Notes under the pieces: generated by a model
Told to the model about the DNA's origin: nothing
Database searches by the model: none
What the model saw: the letters and a program-made list of their open reading frames with translations, nothing else
NCBI RefSeq assembly: GCF_020076305.1
Contig: NZ_JAIQXE010000002.1
Coordinates: 992,001 to 1,056,000, forward strand
Direction of reading: 5' to 3'
DNA length: 64,000 nucleotides
Origin: Flavihumibacter profundi
GTDB taxonomy: Bacteria; Bacteroidota; Bacteroidia; Chitinophagales; Chitinophagaceae
Program-made: the position numbers and the translations under genes
Shown here: piece by piece, positions 26,066-35,207 of the stretch
How the letters are laid out: the number at the start of each line of letters is the position of its first letter
How positions within the stretch are numbered: the first letter of the stretch is position 1

Positions 26066-26974
26066 ATGACCATCCCTCCTTATTTAAAAGCCGGTGATAC
26101 CATCGGACTTGTTTGTCCGGCCGGATATATGCCTCCCGAAAAATGGCAGACATGTGTGGAACAATTGCAGGCCTGGGGCTATAAAACCCGGTTGGGGAAA
26201 ACCATGCTCAGCAATTCAGGCAATTATTTTTCCGGGCCGGATGCCGAACGCCTGGATGATCTCCAACAAATGCTGGATGACCGCGAAGTTAAAGCCATCC
26301 TCTGCGGCCGCGGCGGTTATGGTGTTAGCCGGATTATTGACCAGCTGGACTTCCGGAAATTTAAAAAACACCCCAAGTGGATCATCGGTTTCAGCGATAT
26401 CACGGTACTGCATGCGCATATCAACAGGAATTTCTCCATTGCTTCCCTGCATGCGCCAATGGCCAATGCTTTTAATAACGGGGAACATACTAACCCTTAT
26501 GTACAATCGCTGCGGAAAGCGCTTACAGGCAAAAAGGGAAAATATACTGCTGCATTGCATGAATTCAACCAGTTTGGTATTGCCACCGCGCCACTGGTTG
26601 GCGGCAACCTGACCCTGGTCGCCCACCTGGTTGGCACACCTTCTGCTTTCAAAACGAAAAACCGGATCCTGTTCTTAGAAGATGTGGGCGAATTCCTGTA
26701 CAATATTGACCGGATGTTGCTGCAGTTGAAAAGGGCCGGGGTATTTGATGAATTGGCCGGCCTTGTGATTGGTGGTTTCACCGATAACAAAGACACCGAC
26801 AGGCCTTTCGGTAAAACAGTCCATGAGATCATCCATGAGCATGTGAAAAACTACCTGTATCCCGTGTGCTTTGATTTTCCCGTGAGCCACGAAAAAGAAA
26901 ATTATGCGCTTAAAGTAGGCGCGGTTTACCAATTGAAAGTAAACGCCAAAACGGTGCGCCTCGACGAGGTATAA
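26066..26974 (+). CDS. LD-carboxypeptidase (peptidase family S66)
   Basis: A 302-aa protein without a signal peptide, so probably cytoplasmic. The catalytic Ser is in IGFSDITVL, the Glu in FLEDVGEFLYNIDRM, and the His in FPVSHEKENYA, giving the full S66 triad. RGGYGVSRI and GGNLTLVAHLVGTPS are also family motifs. The ATG gives MTIPPYLKAGDTIGLVCPAG, the usual start; upstream in-frame codons would pass through the terminator. It releases D-Ala from murein tetrapeptides in wall recycling. A second copy ends at base 222. Confidence 0.9.
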   Translation: MTIPPYLKAGDTIGLVCPAGYMPPEKWQTCVEQLQAWGYKTRLGKTMLSNSGNYFSGPDAERLDDLQQMLDDREVKAILCGRGGYGVSRIIDQLDFRKFKKHPKWIIGFSDITVLHAHINRNFSIASLHAPMANAFNNGEHTNPYVQSLRKALTGKKGKYTAALHEFNQFGIATAPLVGGNLTLVAHLVGTPSAFKTKNRILFLEDVGEFLYNIDRMLLQLKRAGVFDELAGLVIGGFTDNKDTDRPFGKTVHEIIHEHVKNYLYPVCFDFPVSHEKENYALKVGAVYQLKVNAKTVRLDEV

Positions 26975-27069
26975 ACAACGCTTCCAGGCTTCCTTCCCGG
27001 TCGGAATGAGGTGTTCATTGCATCAGTTCGATTGATTAGTTTTGCCCTTTAATAGAGAAAAACTATATT

Positions 27070-28005
27070 ATGACCCTTGTTCAGCTGGAATATATCCTGG
27101 CGGTTGATGAGCACCGTCATTTTGCCAAAGCCGCGGCTGATTGCTTTGTTACCCAGCCCACCTTAAGTATGCAGATCCAGAAACTGGAAGACGAACTGGG
27201 TATAAAGCTGTTTGACCGGAGCCGCCAGCCGGTGGTGCCTACACCCATCGGGGAACTGATGATTGGCCATGCTCGTAAAGTGATGCGGGAAGTGAAGCAG
27301 ATGGAGGATGCGATTAAGGAAAAGCAGGGTTTGATCCATGGCGAATTAAGGCTGGGTATTATCCCAACACTGGCACCCTACCTGCTGCCATTGTTCCTGC
27401 AAAGTTTTCTTGACCGCTTTCCCGACGTGCAGCTGAAGGTAAAGGAAATGACCACCGATAATCTCGTGGACGCCTTGCTTAAAGGGCACCTTGATATGGG
27501 ACTCGCAGTTACGCCTTTACAGCATAATACGGTCATGGAATACCCTTTGTTCTATGAAGAAATGATGGCATATGTGTCAAAGAAAAATGCGGCCTATAAA
27601 AAGACTTATGTGCTGGCTAAAGATATTGACGTTAATGAACTGTGGTTGCTGGAGGAAGGCAATTGTCTGCGATCACAAATGCTGAACCTTTGCGAATTGC
27701 AGCAGGCCCATAAAGACCTCCTGCTGTTTGAATATGAGGCAGGTAGTCTTGAAACCCTTAAAAGGATGGTGGAAACTAACCGGGGTATCACCATCCTGCC
27801 GGAACTGGCCACCTTCGATTTATCGGCTGCACAACTCAAACTGATCCGCCACTTCAGGAGCCCCGCGCCTATGCGGGAAGTGAGCCTGCTGACAGCCAAA
27901 TCCTTTGTGAAACAGAAGCAATTGGCGGCACTGAAAGAAGTGATCATGCTGAATATCCCTGAAAAGATCCGGAAGAATAAAGCCCGGAATGTAATTCCCG
28001 TTTAG
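27070..28005 (+). CDS. oxyR: OxyR-type LysR regulator, hydrogen peroxide sensor
   Basis: A 311-aa LysR-family protein. The helix-turn-helix lies at about residues 18-37 (FAKAAADCFVTQPTLSMQIQ). The sensor domain has LLEEGNCLRSQMLNLCELQ, with Cys199 and Cys208 at the same numbers and spacing as the redox pair of E. coli OxyR. Oxidation to a disulfide by peroxide would switch it to an activator. No catalase or Dps gene is adjacent in the window. The following minus-strand hydrolase overlaps its stop by four bases, end to end. Confidence 0.88.
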   Translation: MTLVQLEYILAVDEHRHFAKAAADCFVTQPTLSMQIQKLEDELGIKLFDRSRQPVVPTPIGELMIGHARKVMREVKQMEDAIKEKQGLIHGELRLGIIPTLAPYLLPLFLQSFLDRFPDVQLKVKEMTTDNLVDALLKGHLDMGLAVTPLQHNTVMEYPLFYEEMMAYVSKKNAAYKKTYVLAKDIDVNELWLLEEGNCLRSQMLNLCELQQAHKDLLLFEYEAGSLETLKRMVETNRGITILPELATFDLSAAQLKLIRHFRSPAPMREVSLLTAKSFVKQKQLAALKEVIMLNIPEKIRKNKARNVIPV

Positions 28006-28823
28006 CGTTGCAGCAATGAATCGAGCTTCGACTGGTATAATGGGTAAGTGCTGAGGTCGTTATGGCTTCCGCCTTCAATGGTAAAAAAGCGGTCTGTTGG
28101 CTTTAACAGGGGTTGCAGTTTTTTCGCCTGGCTATAGGGCACAACGCCATCATCTGTTCCCTGGAATATAACTACCGGCGCTATGACTTTAGCCAGGTAT
28201 TGTCCCGTGGGTAATTCATAATGGATTATACGGTCAATGGGGTAAATGGGAAAATACCTTTTCACCAGCGACCGTATGCTGTAATACGGCGTTTCCAGGA
28301 CCAGCATTTTTATGTTGTGCTTCGTGGCCAGTTCAGCCGCAATGCCTGTCCCCATGCTTTTGCCGTATAAAATGATACTGTCTGCGCCATATTTTGAACG
28401 GGCCAGTTTGTAGAGCTGTTCGGAATAGGCATACAACCTTTCTTCAGTAAGCGGACCGGTACTTTTACCGAAACCCGGGTAGTCGATCATCCATACTTCA
28501 TAACCCTGTCGGGTAAACGAAGGTACATACTTCGCATACCAGGAGATGTTTTTCCTGTTACCGTGAAAATACAGGACTACTCCCTTTGGTGCTGAAAGGC
28601 CACCAGGCCGGGTATTAGTATCTGCCGGGAACTGCACTATATTAAGGTTTGAAACTGCATCGAAGGGGATGTTCAATTCTTTATGGGGAAGGGTGAAATC
28701 GAATTTGTCTTTTTTAAGTAAAACTTCAGGGTGAAAGAGGAACCGGTCCTGCAGGTAATACAAGGCAATGCCCACAATTGCATAGAGTAACAAAAAAATT
28801 TTAAGGAACCTTGACCATTTCAT
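28002..28823 (-). CDS. membrane-anchored alpha/beta hydrolase
   Basis: A 273-aa protein with an N-terminal membrane anchor (about residues 6-24) and a serine hydrolase fold: LYFHGNRKNISWY, nucleophile Ser in LYGKSMGTGIA, Asp in VIFQGTDDGVVP, and His in GGSHNDL. It belongs to the BEM46/ABHD13-like group. It is clearly paralogous to the hydrolase at 31961-32746 (similar anchor, then RFLFHPE versus RFIFKPE). It is the last gene of the Kup-rhodanese-hydrolase-AsmA operon. The substrate is unknown, possibly a lipid. Confidence 0.8.
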   Translation of the reverse strand: MKWSRFLKIFLLLYAIVGIALYYLQDRFLFHPEVLLKKDKFDFTLPHKELNIPFDAVSNLNIVQFPADTNTRPGGLSAPKGVVLYFHGNRKNISWYAKYVPSFTRQGYEVWMIDYPGFGKSTGPLTEERLYAYSEQLYKLARSKYGADSIILYGKSMGTGIAAELATKHNIKMLVLETPYYSIRSLVKRYFPIYPIDRIIHYELPTGQYLAKVIAPVVIFQGTDDGVVPYSQAKKLQPLLKPTDRFFTIEGGSHNDLSTYPLYQSKLDSLLQR

Positions 28824-28849
28824 AGCCGCAAATGTAAGTATCCTGCCTG

Positions 28850-31800
28850 TTATTGTTCCCCGGGGTCTGTTTCTTCAGTTAGTTCGTCTTTTTCCGTACC
28901 CTTTTTCATGGTAACAATGGGGCTTTCGGCAGTGCCGGTTACCAGCATTGGTATTCCCACTATGCCGAGCGGTGGCAGGCCAAGCCTGAAACGCAGGTTC
29001 AGCTTACCATCCAATGATGTCTGTCCTTCAATCCTTGGCCTGAACCCGAATACCTTCATTTTGGTTTTTTCGATGGTAATGATATTATTCTTTACCGAAG
29101 ATTTTATCACCACTGCTTTCAGGCCTGGATTGTTGAGGCTGTCTTTTCCCGTGGCTTTGCTTACGGCGCTGAATAGTTTCAAACCATTCAATTTAACCTG
29201 GGCAAGCGTAAGTTGCCCTTTCCCTTTTATTGAAGGCATAACGGGTTTCATCTGGTCGTTCAGCCTGCCTTCCAAACCATAATCCAGGGAAATAAGTCCT
29301 TCTGCTTTTGAAGCCGAGCTGGCCATTTCCCGGAATAATGGGATTTCTTTGTATGCCCGTTTTACATCAAAGGAATCGGCTTTAACTGTGAAGGAGAAAT
29401 TTGCGGTTCGCAGGTCAACCGGCTGGTAGCTCGCCCCCAGACTAAAAGTACCACCGGCAATAGTAAACCGGGTGTCGGTTAACCGAAGGTTCCCGTTTTT
29501 CAAAGCGAGCTGTCCGCTAAAATCATTCAGCCTTGTTGTGCCATAATATACTTCCCTGAAGTCTGCACCCAATGACAGGTCCAGGTTAGCAGGCAATAAA
29601 ATAATTCCACCCGGGGAGGTGGTAGTAGTTGTATCAGTTCCTGCAAAAACCATGAAATCATCAACCATTACTTTCCTGCTGCTTAGTTTCATGGCGCCTG
29701 TCAATATTCCATTTTGCAACGTGTACCCCAGGATATTTTGCGCATAGCCATCCAGGGTAAATTCATTTTCATGGTATCGCAGCACAAGGTTTTTAAGCCA
29801 GGCTTTGTCCTGGTTAAATTCCAGTATTCCCGAGGGAATAGTAAACGGGTAGGGGAACTCTTTGGCACTTAATTCAAGGTTTTCAAATTCGAGGGTGCCC
29901 CTGTTTTGCAAATTTGCATAACGGCCTGCCATGGCATCCGACTGGGTTCCTTTGCCAGTAAGGTCTGCCTTTATTTTACCACCGACCTGGTAATTTTTGA
30001 TGGCAAATACCTGGTATATGCGGTTAAGGTCCAGGATTCCTTTGGCAGTGATAGCATAACGAAGGTTATTGAAGTTTGATAAGTCTGCAATAACAAGAAA
30101 TGGCTGGCCTTCAAAATCAAATGATGCCTGCCGGATGGCTACAGAAAGGTCCTGGTAACTGCCTTTTGTGCTGGTGGCCTTGCCCATTACCTGCAGGTTT
30201 TGTATCGCTTCCGGGTAGTACGGCGTTTGTATTTTGCCGTTAGTCAGTTGTATATTGGCATTAATTGAGGGGAATAATTTTCTTTGATTATCCAGCCGGC
30301 CTTTTGCGGTTATGTTGGTTCTGAGGTTGCCACCGAAAGAATATCCCTGCATCGGAATTGATTTGGCAAGGTCATCCAGATGCAGGCTGGCATCCAGGTT
30401 GGCCTGGAGGTCTGATGGCCCTATGCCCTTAAAGCGAATATCTCCTTTTATAAACCCTTTCCCGATTACTGCATTCACGTTGTTAATGGTTGCCGTAATA
30501 TTTTTCCATTCACTGTTTGCACAGCGGGATTCGATATCTGCACTGATTTGTTCAATGGCGAGGGGAAGGTCCTTGTGTTTGAAGAAGCCGTTATTGATGC
30601 GGGCCCTGAGCTGGTAAGAAGGTATGGTGGTAACAATTGTATCGGGCCTGAAATTATCAGGGTTCTGGCCGGTGGCATATTTACCCTCTGCCTGGAATTG
30701 CAGGTCTAACTGTCCTTTTAGTTCAGCGATACTGAGCCCGATTGCCTGGTCGAGCAAAGCAAGGTCTAATTGGCTTTTGAGATCAGCTTTAATATAGGGT
30801 TCACTGATTCCTTTCGTCATTAAAGTTGCCTGCGTTGGTTTTCCATCCAGGTCAAATCCCAGGGTGTCGATATTCAGGGTAAGGCTGTCGGGGTTTAATT
30901 TTGGCAACACGACACTGGCAGCGATATTAAAATGGTCTAATGGGGCCGGTGCATTTTTATGGATTACCTGGCCATCGCGCACCCATAACTTTACGGTAAG
31001 GTCCGGTGCCAGGTTTTCTGCTGTTTTATAAGCCCCTTTTATGTCCATCGTCAGCCTGCTGGTTCCTTTAAAGCGGGTGTCTGCAAACCACAGTTCATAA
31101 TCGGGCGGAAGTATGGAGAATATATTGGCAAAATCTGTTGTACCCGATACGAGTTTAAGGTCTATATCATAGCCGTCTTTCAGGATGGCCATATTCCCGG
31201 AAAAGTCGATGGGTAATTTATTAAGCAGGATTTTATTTTTTTCGAATTTGAGTGCCAGGCTTGATGTATTAATGCCTGTTACCAGGTCGGCATCAATCTT
31301 TCTTTTTTTAAGGTAAGTGCTGCCATTATAATTGAAGTCCAGGCTTTTGGCTTCAAGGTGTGAGGCCAGGTCAAATTCCGCGCTGGCAAGGTTGCCGCTG
31401 CCCACATACCGGAAACCATCTGCTTCAATTCTCATGGGTATAGACCTGTCGTTATATACCAGCTTACTGTCTGAAATGTAAATGCCCTCAATTTTTAATT
31501 GGGTATTGCTGCTGCCTGAAGAATCTCTTTTACTATCCACGGCGCTTTTGTAAATATTGTAATTGGCATTTCCCTTTTCATCAACTTCTATATTGATGCT
31601 TGCTTTGTCGACATAAAATTTATTCACCCGTATAGATTCCTGGAATACAGAACCCAGGTCTATTCCGAAGCTTAAGGCCTTTCCGGCCATCAGTGTGTCC
31701 TTTTCAAATGGCGAAGCACCGGTTAAGGAAAAATCATGTAGGGTTAAAGTGAGGGAGGGGAAGTGCTCAAAAAAGCTAAGCCTTGCTTTTGAAAAACCGA

Positions 31801-31948
31801 GTTTACCGGTGATGCTCTGGTTGGTCCAGCTTTTAATTTTTTCGGCAATAGTACCTGGGAAAAGTATAGGTAATAAAAAAAGCAGGGCCAGAATGCTTGC
31901 AACAAAAATGCCACTGAATTTCAGGATTTTCAACGTAACTTTTTTCAT
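28850..31948 (-). CDS. AsmA-family protein
   Basis: A 1032-aa protein with one N-terminal membrane helix (about residues 10-32, FVASILALLFLLPILFPG) and a long beta-rich periplasmic part with many repeated short strands. The C-terminal part (about 780-1010, FTIAGGTFSLGASY, then MPSIKGKGQLTLAQVKLNGLKLF, and GLPPLGIVGIPMLVTGTAESP) is the AsmA-like domain. Members form bridges that carry phospholipids between the inner and outer membrane. It lies between two paralogous membrane-anchored hydrolases in one operon, which suggests a shared role in envelope lipid handling. Confidence 0.85.
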   Translation of the reverse strand: MKKVTLKILKFSGIFVASILALLFLLPILFPGTIAEKIKSWTNQSITGKLGFSKARLSFFEHFPSLTLTLHDFSLTGASPFEKDTLMAGKALSFGIDLGSVFQESIRVNKFYVDKASINIEVDEKGNANYNIYKSAVDSKRDSSGSSNTQLKIEGIYISDSKLVYNDRSIPMRIEADGFRYVGSGNLASAEFDLASHLEAKSLDFNYNGSTYLKKRKIDADLVTGINTSSLALKFEKNKILLNKLPIDFSGNMAILKDGYDIDLKLVSGTTDFANIFSILPPDYELWFADTRFKGTSRLTMDIKGAYKTAENLAPDLTVKLWVRDGQVIHKNAPAPLDHFNIAASVVLPKLNPDSLTLNIDTLGFDLDGKPTQATLMTKGISEPYIKADLKSQLDLALLDQAIGLSIAELKGQLDLQFQAEGKYATGQNPDNFRPDTIVTTIPSYQLRARINNGFFKHKDLPLAIEQISADIESRCANSEWKNITATINNVNAVIGKGFIKGDIRFKGIGPSDLQANLDASLHLDDLAKSIPMQGYSFGGNLRTNITAKGRLDNQRKLFPSINANIQLTNGKIQTPYYPEAIQNLQVMGKATSTKGSYQDLSVAIRQASFDFEGQPFLVIADLSNFNNLRYAITAKGILDLNRIYQVFAIKNYQVGGKIKADLTGKGTQSDAMAGRYANLQNRGTLEFENLELSAKEFPYPFTIPSGILEFNQDKAWLKNLVLRYHENEFTLDGYAQNILGYTLQNGILTGAMKLSSRKVMVDDFMVFAGTDTTTTTSPGGIILLPANLDLSLGADFREVYYGTTRLNDFSGQLALKNGNLRLTDTRFTIAGGTFSLGASYQPVDLRTANFSFTVKADSFDVKRAYKEIPLFREMASSASKAEGLISLDYGLEGRLNDQMKPVMPSIKGKGQLTLAQVKLNGLKLFSAVSKATGKDSLNNPGLKAVVIKSSVKNNIITIEKTKMKVFGFRPRIEGQTSLDGKLNLRFRLGLPPLGIVGIPMLVTGTAESPIVTMKKGTEKDELTEETDPGEQ

Positions 31949-31960
31949 GAGTATTTTTCG

Positions 31961-32746
31961 CTAATACTTTAAAATATCTCGTATAAAATTGTGGTATTCC
32001 GGGAACGAAGGCAGGTTGTTATGCCCGCCGCCATGTATGCGGATGAGCGTTATTTTACCCGGATTTATTTTTTGCAACTGCTCGCTATGCCTGATGGGAA
32101 TCAACAGGTCGCGTGTGCCATGCAGGATATAGGTATGGCAATTCACATGCTTTATCCATTTATCGGTACGCAAATGGTAGCGTAGCACCAGGGAAACGGG
32201 CAGGATGGGTAAAAACCGCTCCACCACTTTTTTAAAACTGTAATACGGTGCATCCAGGATCAGGTAGCGCGGCTTGTTATCTGCCGCAAGCTTTGCTGCA
32301 AACCCACTGCCAATGCTTCTGCCATAAACAATCATATGGTGCTCTGGCAGGTGTTCTGTTAGTTTGTTATACACGAACTGTATATCGCCGAGTATCTCTT
32401 TCTCGCTGCGCCTGCCGGTGCTTTTTCCAAATCCCCTGTAGTCAACCAAAACCACATCATAGTTATAGCGGTAAAAATCCTTCGCGCATTTTGCCCAGCC
32501 TTTGATACTCCTGGAATTGCCATGGAGATAAAGTACAAGTCCGTGTGGCTGTTCCCTGAAAAAATGTAACCCGTTTATCCTTACTCCCGGTTCAATATCG
32601 AAAAATAGTTCCCTGAAAGGAACGTCATACTTAAACTTAAAATCCTGCTTAAGTTTTTCCGGTTTAAAAATGAAACGCTCCTGGAAAAAATATCCCAGTA
32701 TACTGAGTGCAGCAATACCGATTATTATATACCAGAATATATTCAA
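31961..32746 (-). CDS. membrane-anchored alpha/beta hydrolase
   Basis: A 261-aa protein that starts at a TTG whose last two bases are shared with the TGA stop of the rhodanese gene (TTGA overlap). A longer frame reaching into the rhodanese gene contains only non-protein-like sequence. After the anchor (MNIFWYIIIGIAALSILGYF) come LYLHGNSRSI, the nucleophile Ser in VYGRSIGSGFA, Asp in ILHGTRDLLIP and His in HGGGHNNLP. It is paralogous to the hydrolase at the end of the operon. The overlap makes translational coupling with the rhodanese likely. Confidence 0.82.
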   Translation of the reverse strand: MNIFWYIIIGIAALSILGYFFQERFIFKPEKLKQDFKFKYDVPFRELFFDIEPGVRINGLHFFREQPHGLVLYLHGNSRSIKGWAKCAKDFYRYNYDVVLVDYRGFGKSTGRRSEKEILGDIQFVYNKLTEHLPEHHMIVYGRSIGSGFAAKLAADNKPRYLILDAPYYSFKKVVERFLPILPVSLVLRYHLRTDKWIKHVNCHTYILHGTRDLLIPIRHSEQLQKINPGKITLIRIHGGGHNNLPSFPEYHNFIRDILKY

Positions 32747-33054
32747 TTGAATTTTTGTTGCTCCTTTCCGGGAATGGCTTCCAGGCCTCCCTGCAGGTTT
32801 ACCAGGTTCGTATAACCGAATTTTTCCTCCAGGCGCTGGATGGCTATTGCGCTGCGGATGCCTCTTTTGCAATAGACGACCACTTTCCCTTTTTTGGGTA
32901 TTGCTGCGGCAGCTTTTACTACTTCGCTAAGCGGGATATTCAATCCGCCAATATTATGGGATTCATGCTCCGTTTCTTCCCGTACATCAACAAGCAGTGT
33001 GCCTGGTTCGGCTACCAGTAATTGTTGCAGTTCTTGTGCAGTAATCTGTTCCAT
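32743..33054 (-). CDS. rhodanese-like domain protein
   Basis: A 103-aa single-domain rhodanese with the active-site loop YCKRGIRS, in which the Cys carries the persulfide, and with the N-terminal LLVDVREETEHESHNI motif. It has no signal peptide and is therefore cytoplasmic. It starts 2 bases after the kup stop and its stop overlaps the next start. Small rhodaneses move sulfur or relay redox state; its link to a potassium transporter and lipid-type hydrolases is not obvious. Confidence 0.88.
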   Translation of the reverse strand: MEQITAQELQQLLVAEPGTLLVDVREETEHESHNIGGLNIPLSEVVKAAAAIPKKGKVVVYCKRGIRSAIAIQRLEEKFGYTNLVNLQGGLEAIPGKEQQKFN

Positions 33055-33056
33055 CG

Positions 33057-35039
33057 CTAAAATTGGGCTTCTTCCTCTTCATCATGAAACACCCTTTTCA
33101 GGCGGATGGTAGTAACCGGCGCTACTATCAGCGGGAATTTCTCCACAACCACATTGGACGGATCGAGTCCAAAACCGCGTTCTTCCGACAAACTGATGTC
33201 TTTCAGCATGAAATAAATTTTCATCACTACTCTTTCAAACAGCGGCAATTCATTATCCTGGCTTAAGTATTTTTCCATTACAATAAACTGGAAATCACCT
33301 ACCACATTATTGCGCTCAAGGCTTTCATAACGGCTGTAAATATTCACTTCCTTATTGGCAACAAGGTCTTCAACAACTTTGCGGAACAACAGGTTGATCT
33401 TTGATTCCATCCTGAAACCGAGCCTGAATTCAACACGTATGATATCATTGGGAATAATATGGTCTACCACGTATTCGCAGGTATAAGGGTCATCCAGGGT
33501 ATCAACATGCACGAACCAGTATATGTCTGCCCTTTTGGGTTTTTTATTCAATATGGAGTAAATGATCTTGTGCTCAATCTCTTTCGGGTTATTGGCACTG
33601 GTCATGTACACAAGGTGGGTAGCATGTTTGGGAACGGTTTTGTCGTTGCTCAGTTCCTGGATCATGGGAACATAATGTTCGAGCCTGACAAATTCTACAT
33701 AGCGGTTTTTAATTTTCCGGCTCCTGTACCATACGTACATGATGGTAAATAATAGTCCGCCTATTATAAGGGTTACATAACCTCCATGTTCAAATTTGTC
33801 GAGGTTGGCGAACAGGAAACTGAATTCAATACTCAGGTAAACGGCCAGGTATAAATAAATAAGGACGGAGGGTACCCTTTTTGAAATCAGGAAATTGGAA
33901 AACAAAATGGACGTGGCAATCATACAAAGGGTGATGGCTAGTCCATATGCCGCTTCCATATTGGAAGATTTCTTGAAATATAGAACTACCCCGATACAAC
34001 CCAGGAAAAGGATCAGGTTGATGCCTGGAATATATAACTGCCCTTTTGCTTCTGATGGATAATTGATTCTCAGCCTTGGCCAAAGGTTAAGTCGCATTGC
34101 TTCACTGATCAGGGTAAAGGAGCCACTGATCAGGGCCTGGCTGGCAATAATGGCTGCAGCGGTTGCGATAGCTATACCTGGTAAAAGGAACCATTGTGGC
34201 ATAAGCCCGTAAAACGGGTTCATATTGGCTGTGTCAAAAACCTTGCCCTGGTAATTTGCCAGTAACCAGGCGCCCTGCCCCAGGTAATTAAAGATCAATG
34301 CTGCCTTAACAAAAATCCAGGATACGCGGATATTCTCCTTGCCGCAATGCCCCAGGTCGGAATATAAGGCCTCAGCCCCGGTTGTACAGAGGAATACCGC
34401 CCCCAAAATCCAGAACCCCTTCGGGTAAGTGGTAAGCAGTTCGATGGCATAGTGCGGACTGAATGCTTTAAATATGCCCAGGTCATCTGACAGGTGGAAA
34501 AGTCCCATTGCAGCCAGCATGCCAAACCAAACCACCATGATAGGGCCAAATAGTTTCCCGATGGAAGCTGTTCCGAATTGCTGTACAAAAAAAAGCATGG
34601 AAATGATACCCAGTACGATATACATTACTGTGGCCTGGTTAATATTGCTGAGGCGGGGGATTTGCCTTAATCCTTCGATAGCAGAGGTTACGGTAATTGG
34701 AGGGGTAATCATACCATCGGCCAAAAGTGCAGCACCGCCTAACATTGCCGGTATTACCAGCCATTTTCTCTGCCTTCTGACCAGTGCGTAAAGGGAGAAA
34801 ATCCCGCCCTCACCCCTGTTATCGGCCTGGAGGGTTAATATTACATATTTTACTGTTGTCTGAAGGGTCAGGGTCCAGATAATGCAGGACAATCCCCCCA
34901 GGATCAGTTTTTCAGAAATCGCTCTGTCTTTAATAATGGCATTGAGTACATAAAGGGGGGATGTTCCGATATCTCCGTAAATAATGCCTAAAGCAACGAC
35001 CAGTCCCGCCAGGGTGGCCTTATTCAAGTGTTTACCCAC
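33057..35039 (-). CDS. kup: KUP/HAK/KT-type potassium transporter
   Basis: A 660-aa inner membrane protein. The first helix carries LGIIYGDIGTSPLYVLNAI, the hallmark of the family, and QTTVKYVILTLQADNRGEGG follows. About 12 helices lie within residues 10-450, with a C-terminal cytoplasmic domain from about 460 on. It imports potassium with protons. The start is GTG, with no better ATG upstream. It heads a five-gene minus-strand operon and diverges from an exported protein gene. Confidence 0.93.
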   Translation of the reverse strand: MGKHLNKATLAGLVVALGIIYGDIGTSPLYVLNAIIKDRAISEKLILGGLSCIIWTLTLQTTVKYVILTLQADNRGEGGIFSLYALVRRQRKWLVIPAMLGGAALLADGMITPPITVTSAIEGLRQIPRLSNINQATVMYIVLGIISMLFFVQQFGTASIGKLFGPIMVVWFGMLAAMGLFHLSDDLGIFKAFSPHYAIELLTTYPKGFWILGAVFLCTTGAEALYSDLGHCGKENIRVSWIFVKAALIFNYLGQGAWLLANYQGKVFDTANMNPFYGLMPQWFLLPGIAIATAAAIIASQALISGSFTLISEAMRLNLWPRLRINYPSEAKGQLYIPGINLILFLGCIGVVLYFKKSSNMEAAYGLAITLCMIATSILFSNFLISKRVPSVLIYLYLAVYLSIEFSFLFANLDKFEHGGYVTLIIGGLLFTIMYVWYRSRKIKNRYVEFVRLEHYVPMIQELSNDKTVPKHATHLVYMTSANNPKEIEHKIIYSILNKKPKRADIYWFVHVDTLDDPYTCEYVVDHIIPNDIIRVEFRLGFRMESKINLLFRKVVEDLVANKEVNIYSRYESLERNNVVGDFQFIVMEKYLSQDNELPLFERVVMKIYFMLKDISLSEERGFGLDPSNVVVEKFPLIVAPVTTIRLKRVFHDEEEEAQF

Positions 35040-35207
35040 AATTGGATGAATTAAGTTAGGGTATCGGTTTCCCGTACCCGCTTTGCAAAGGTAAAGTTAA
35101 AATGATGATACGGAATGCAGATGTTTCTAACATAAACAACCGTATGTTTCGATAAATTGTAAGTGATTTGTAGGGGTTCCATGTTAACTTTAATAAAAGC
35201 GTACGTC

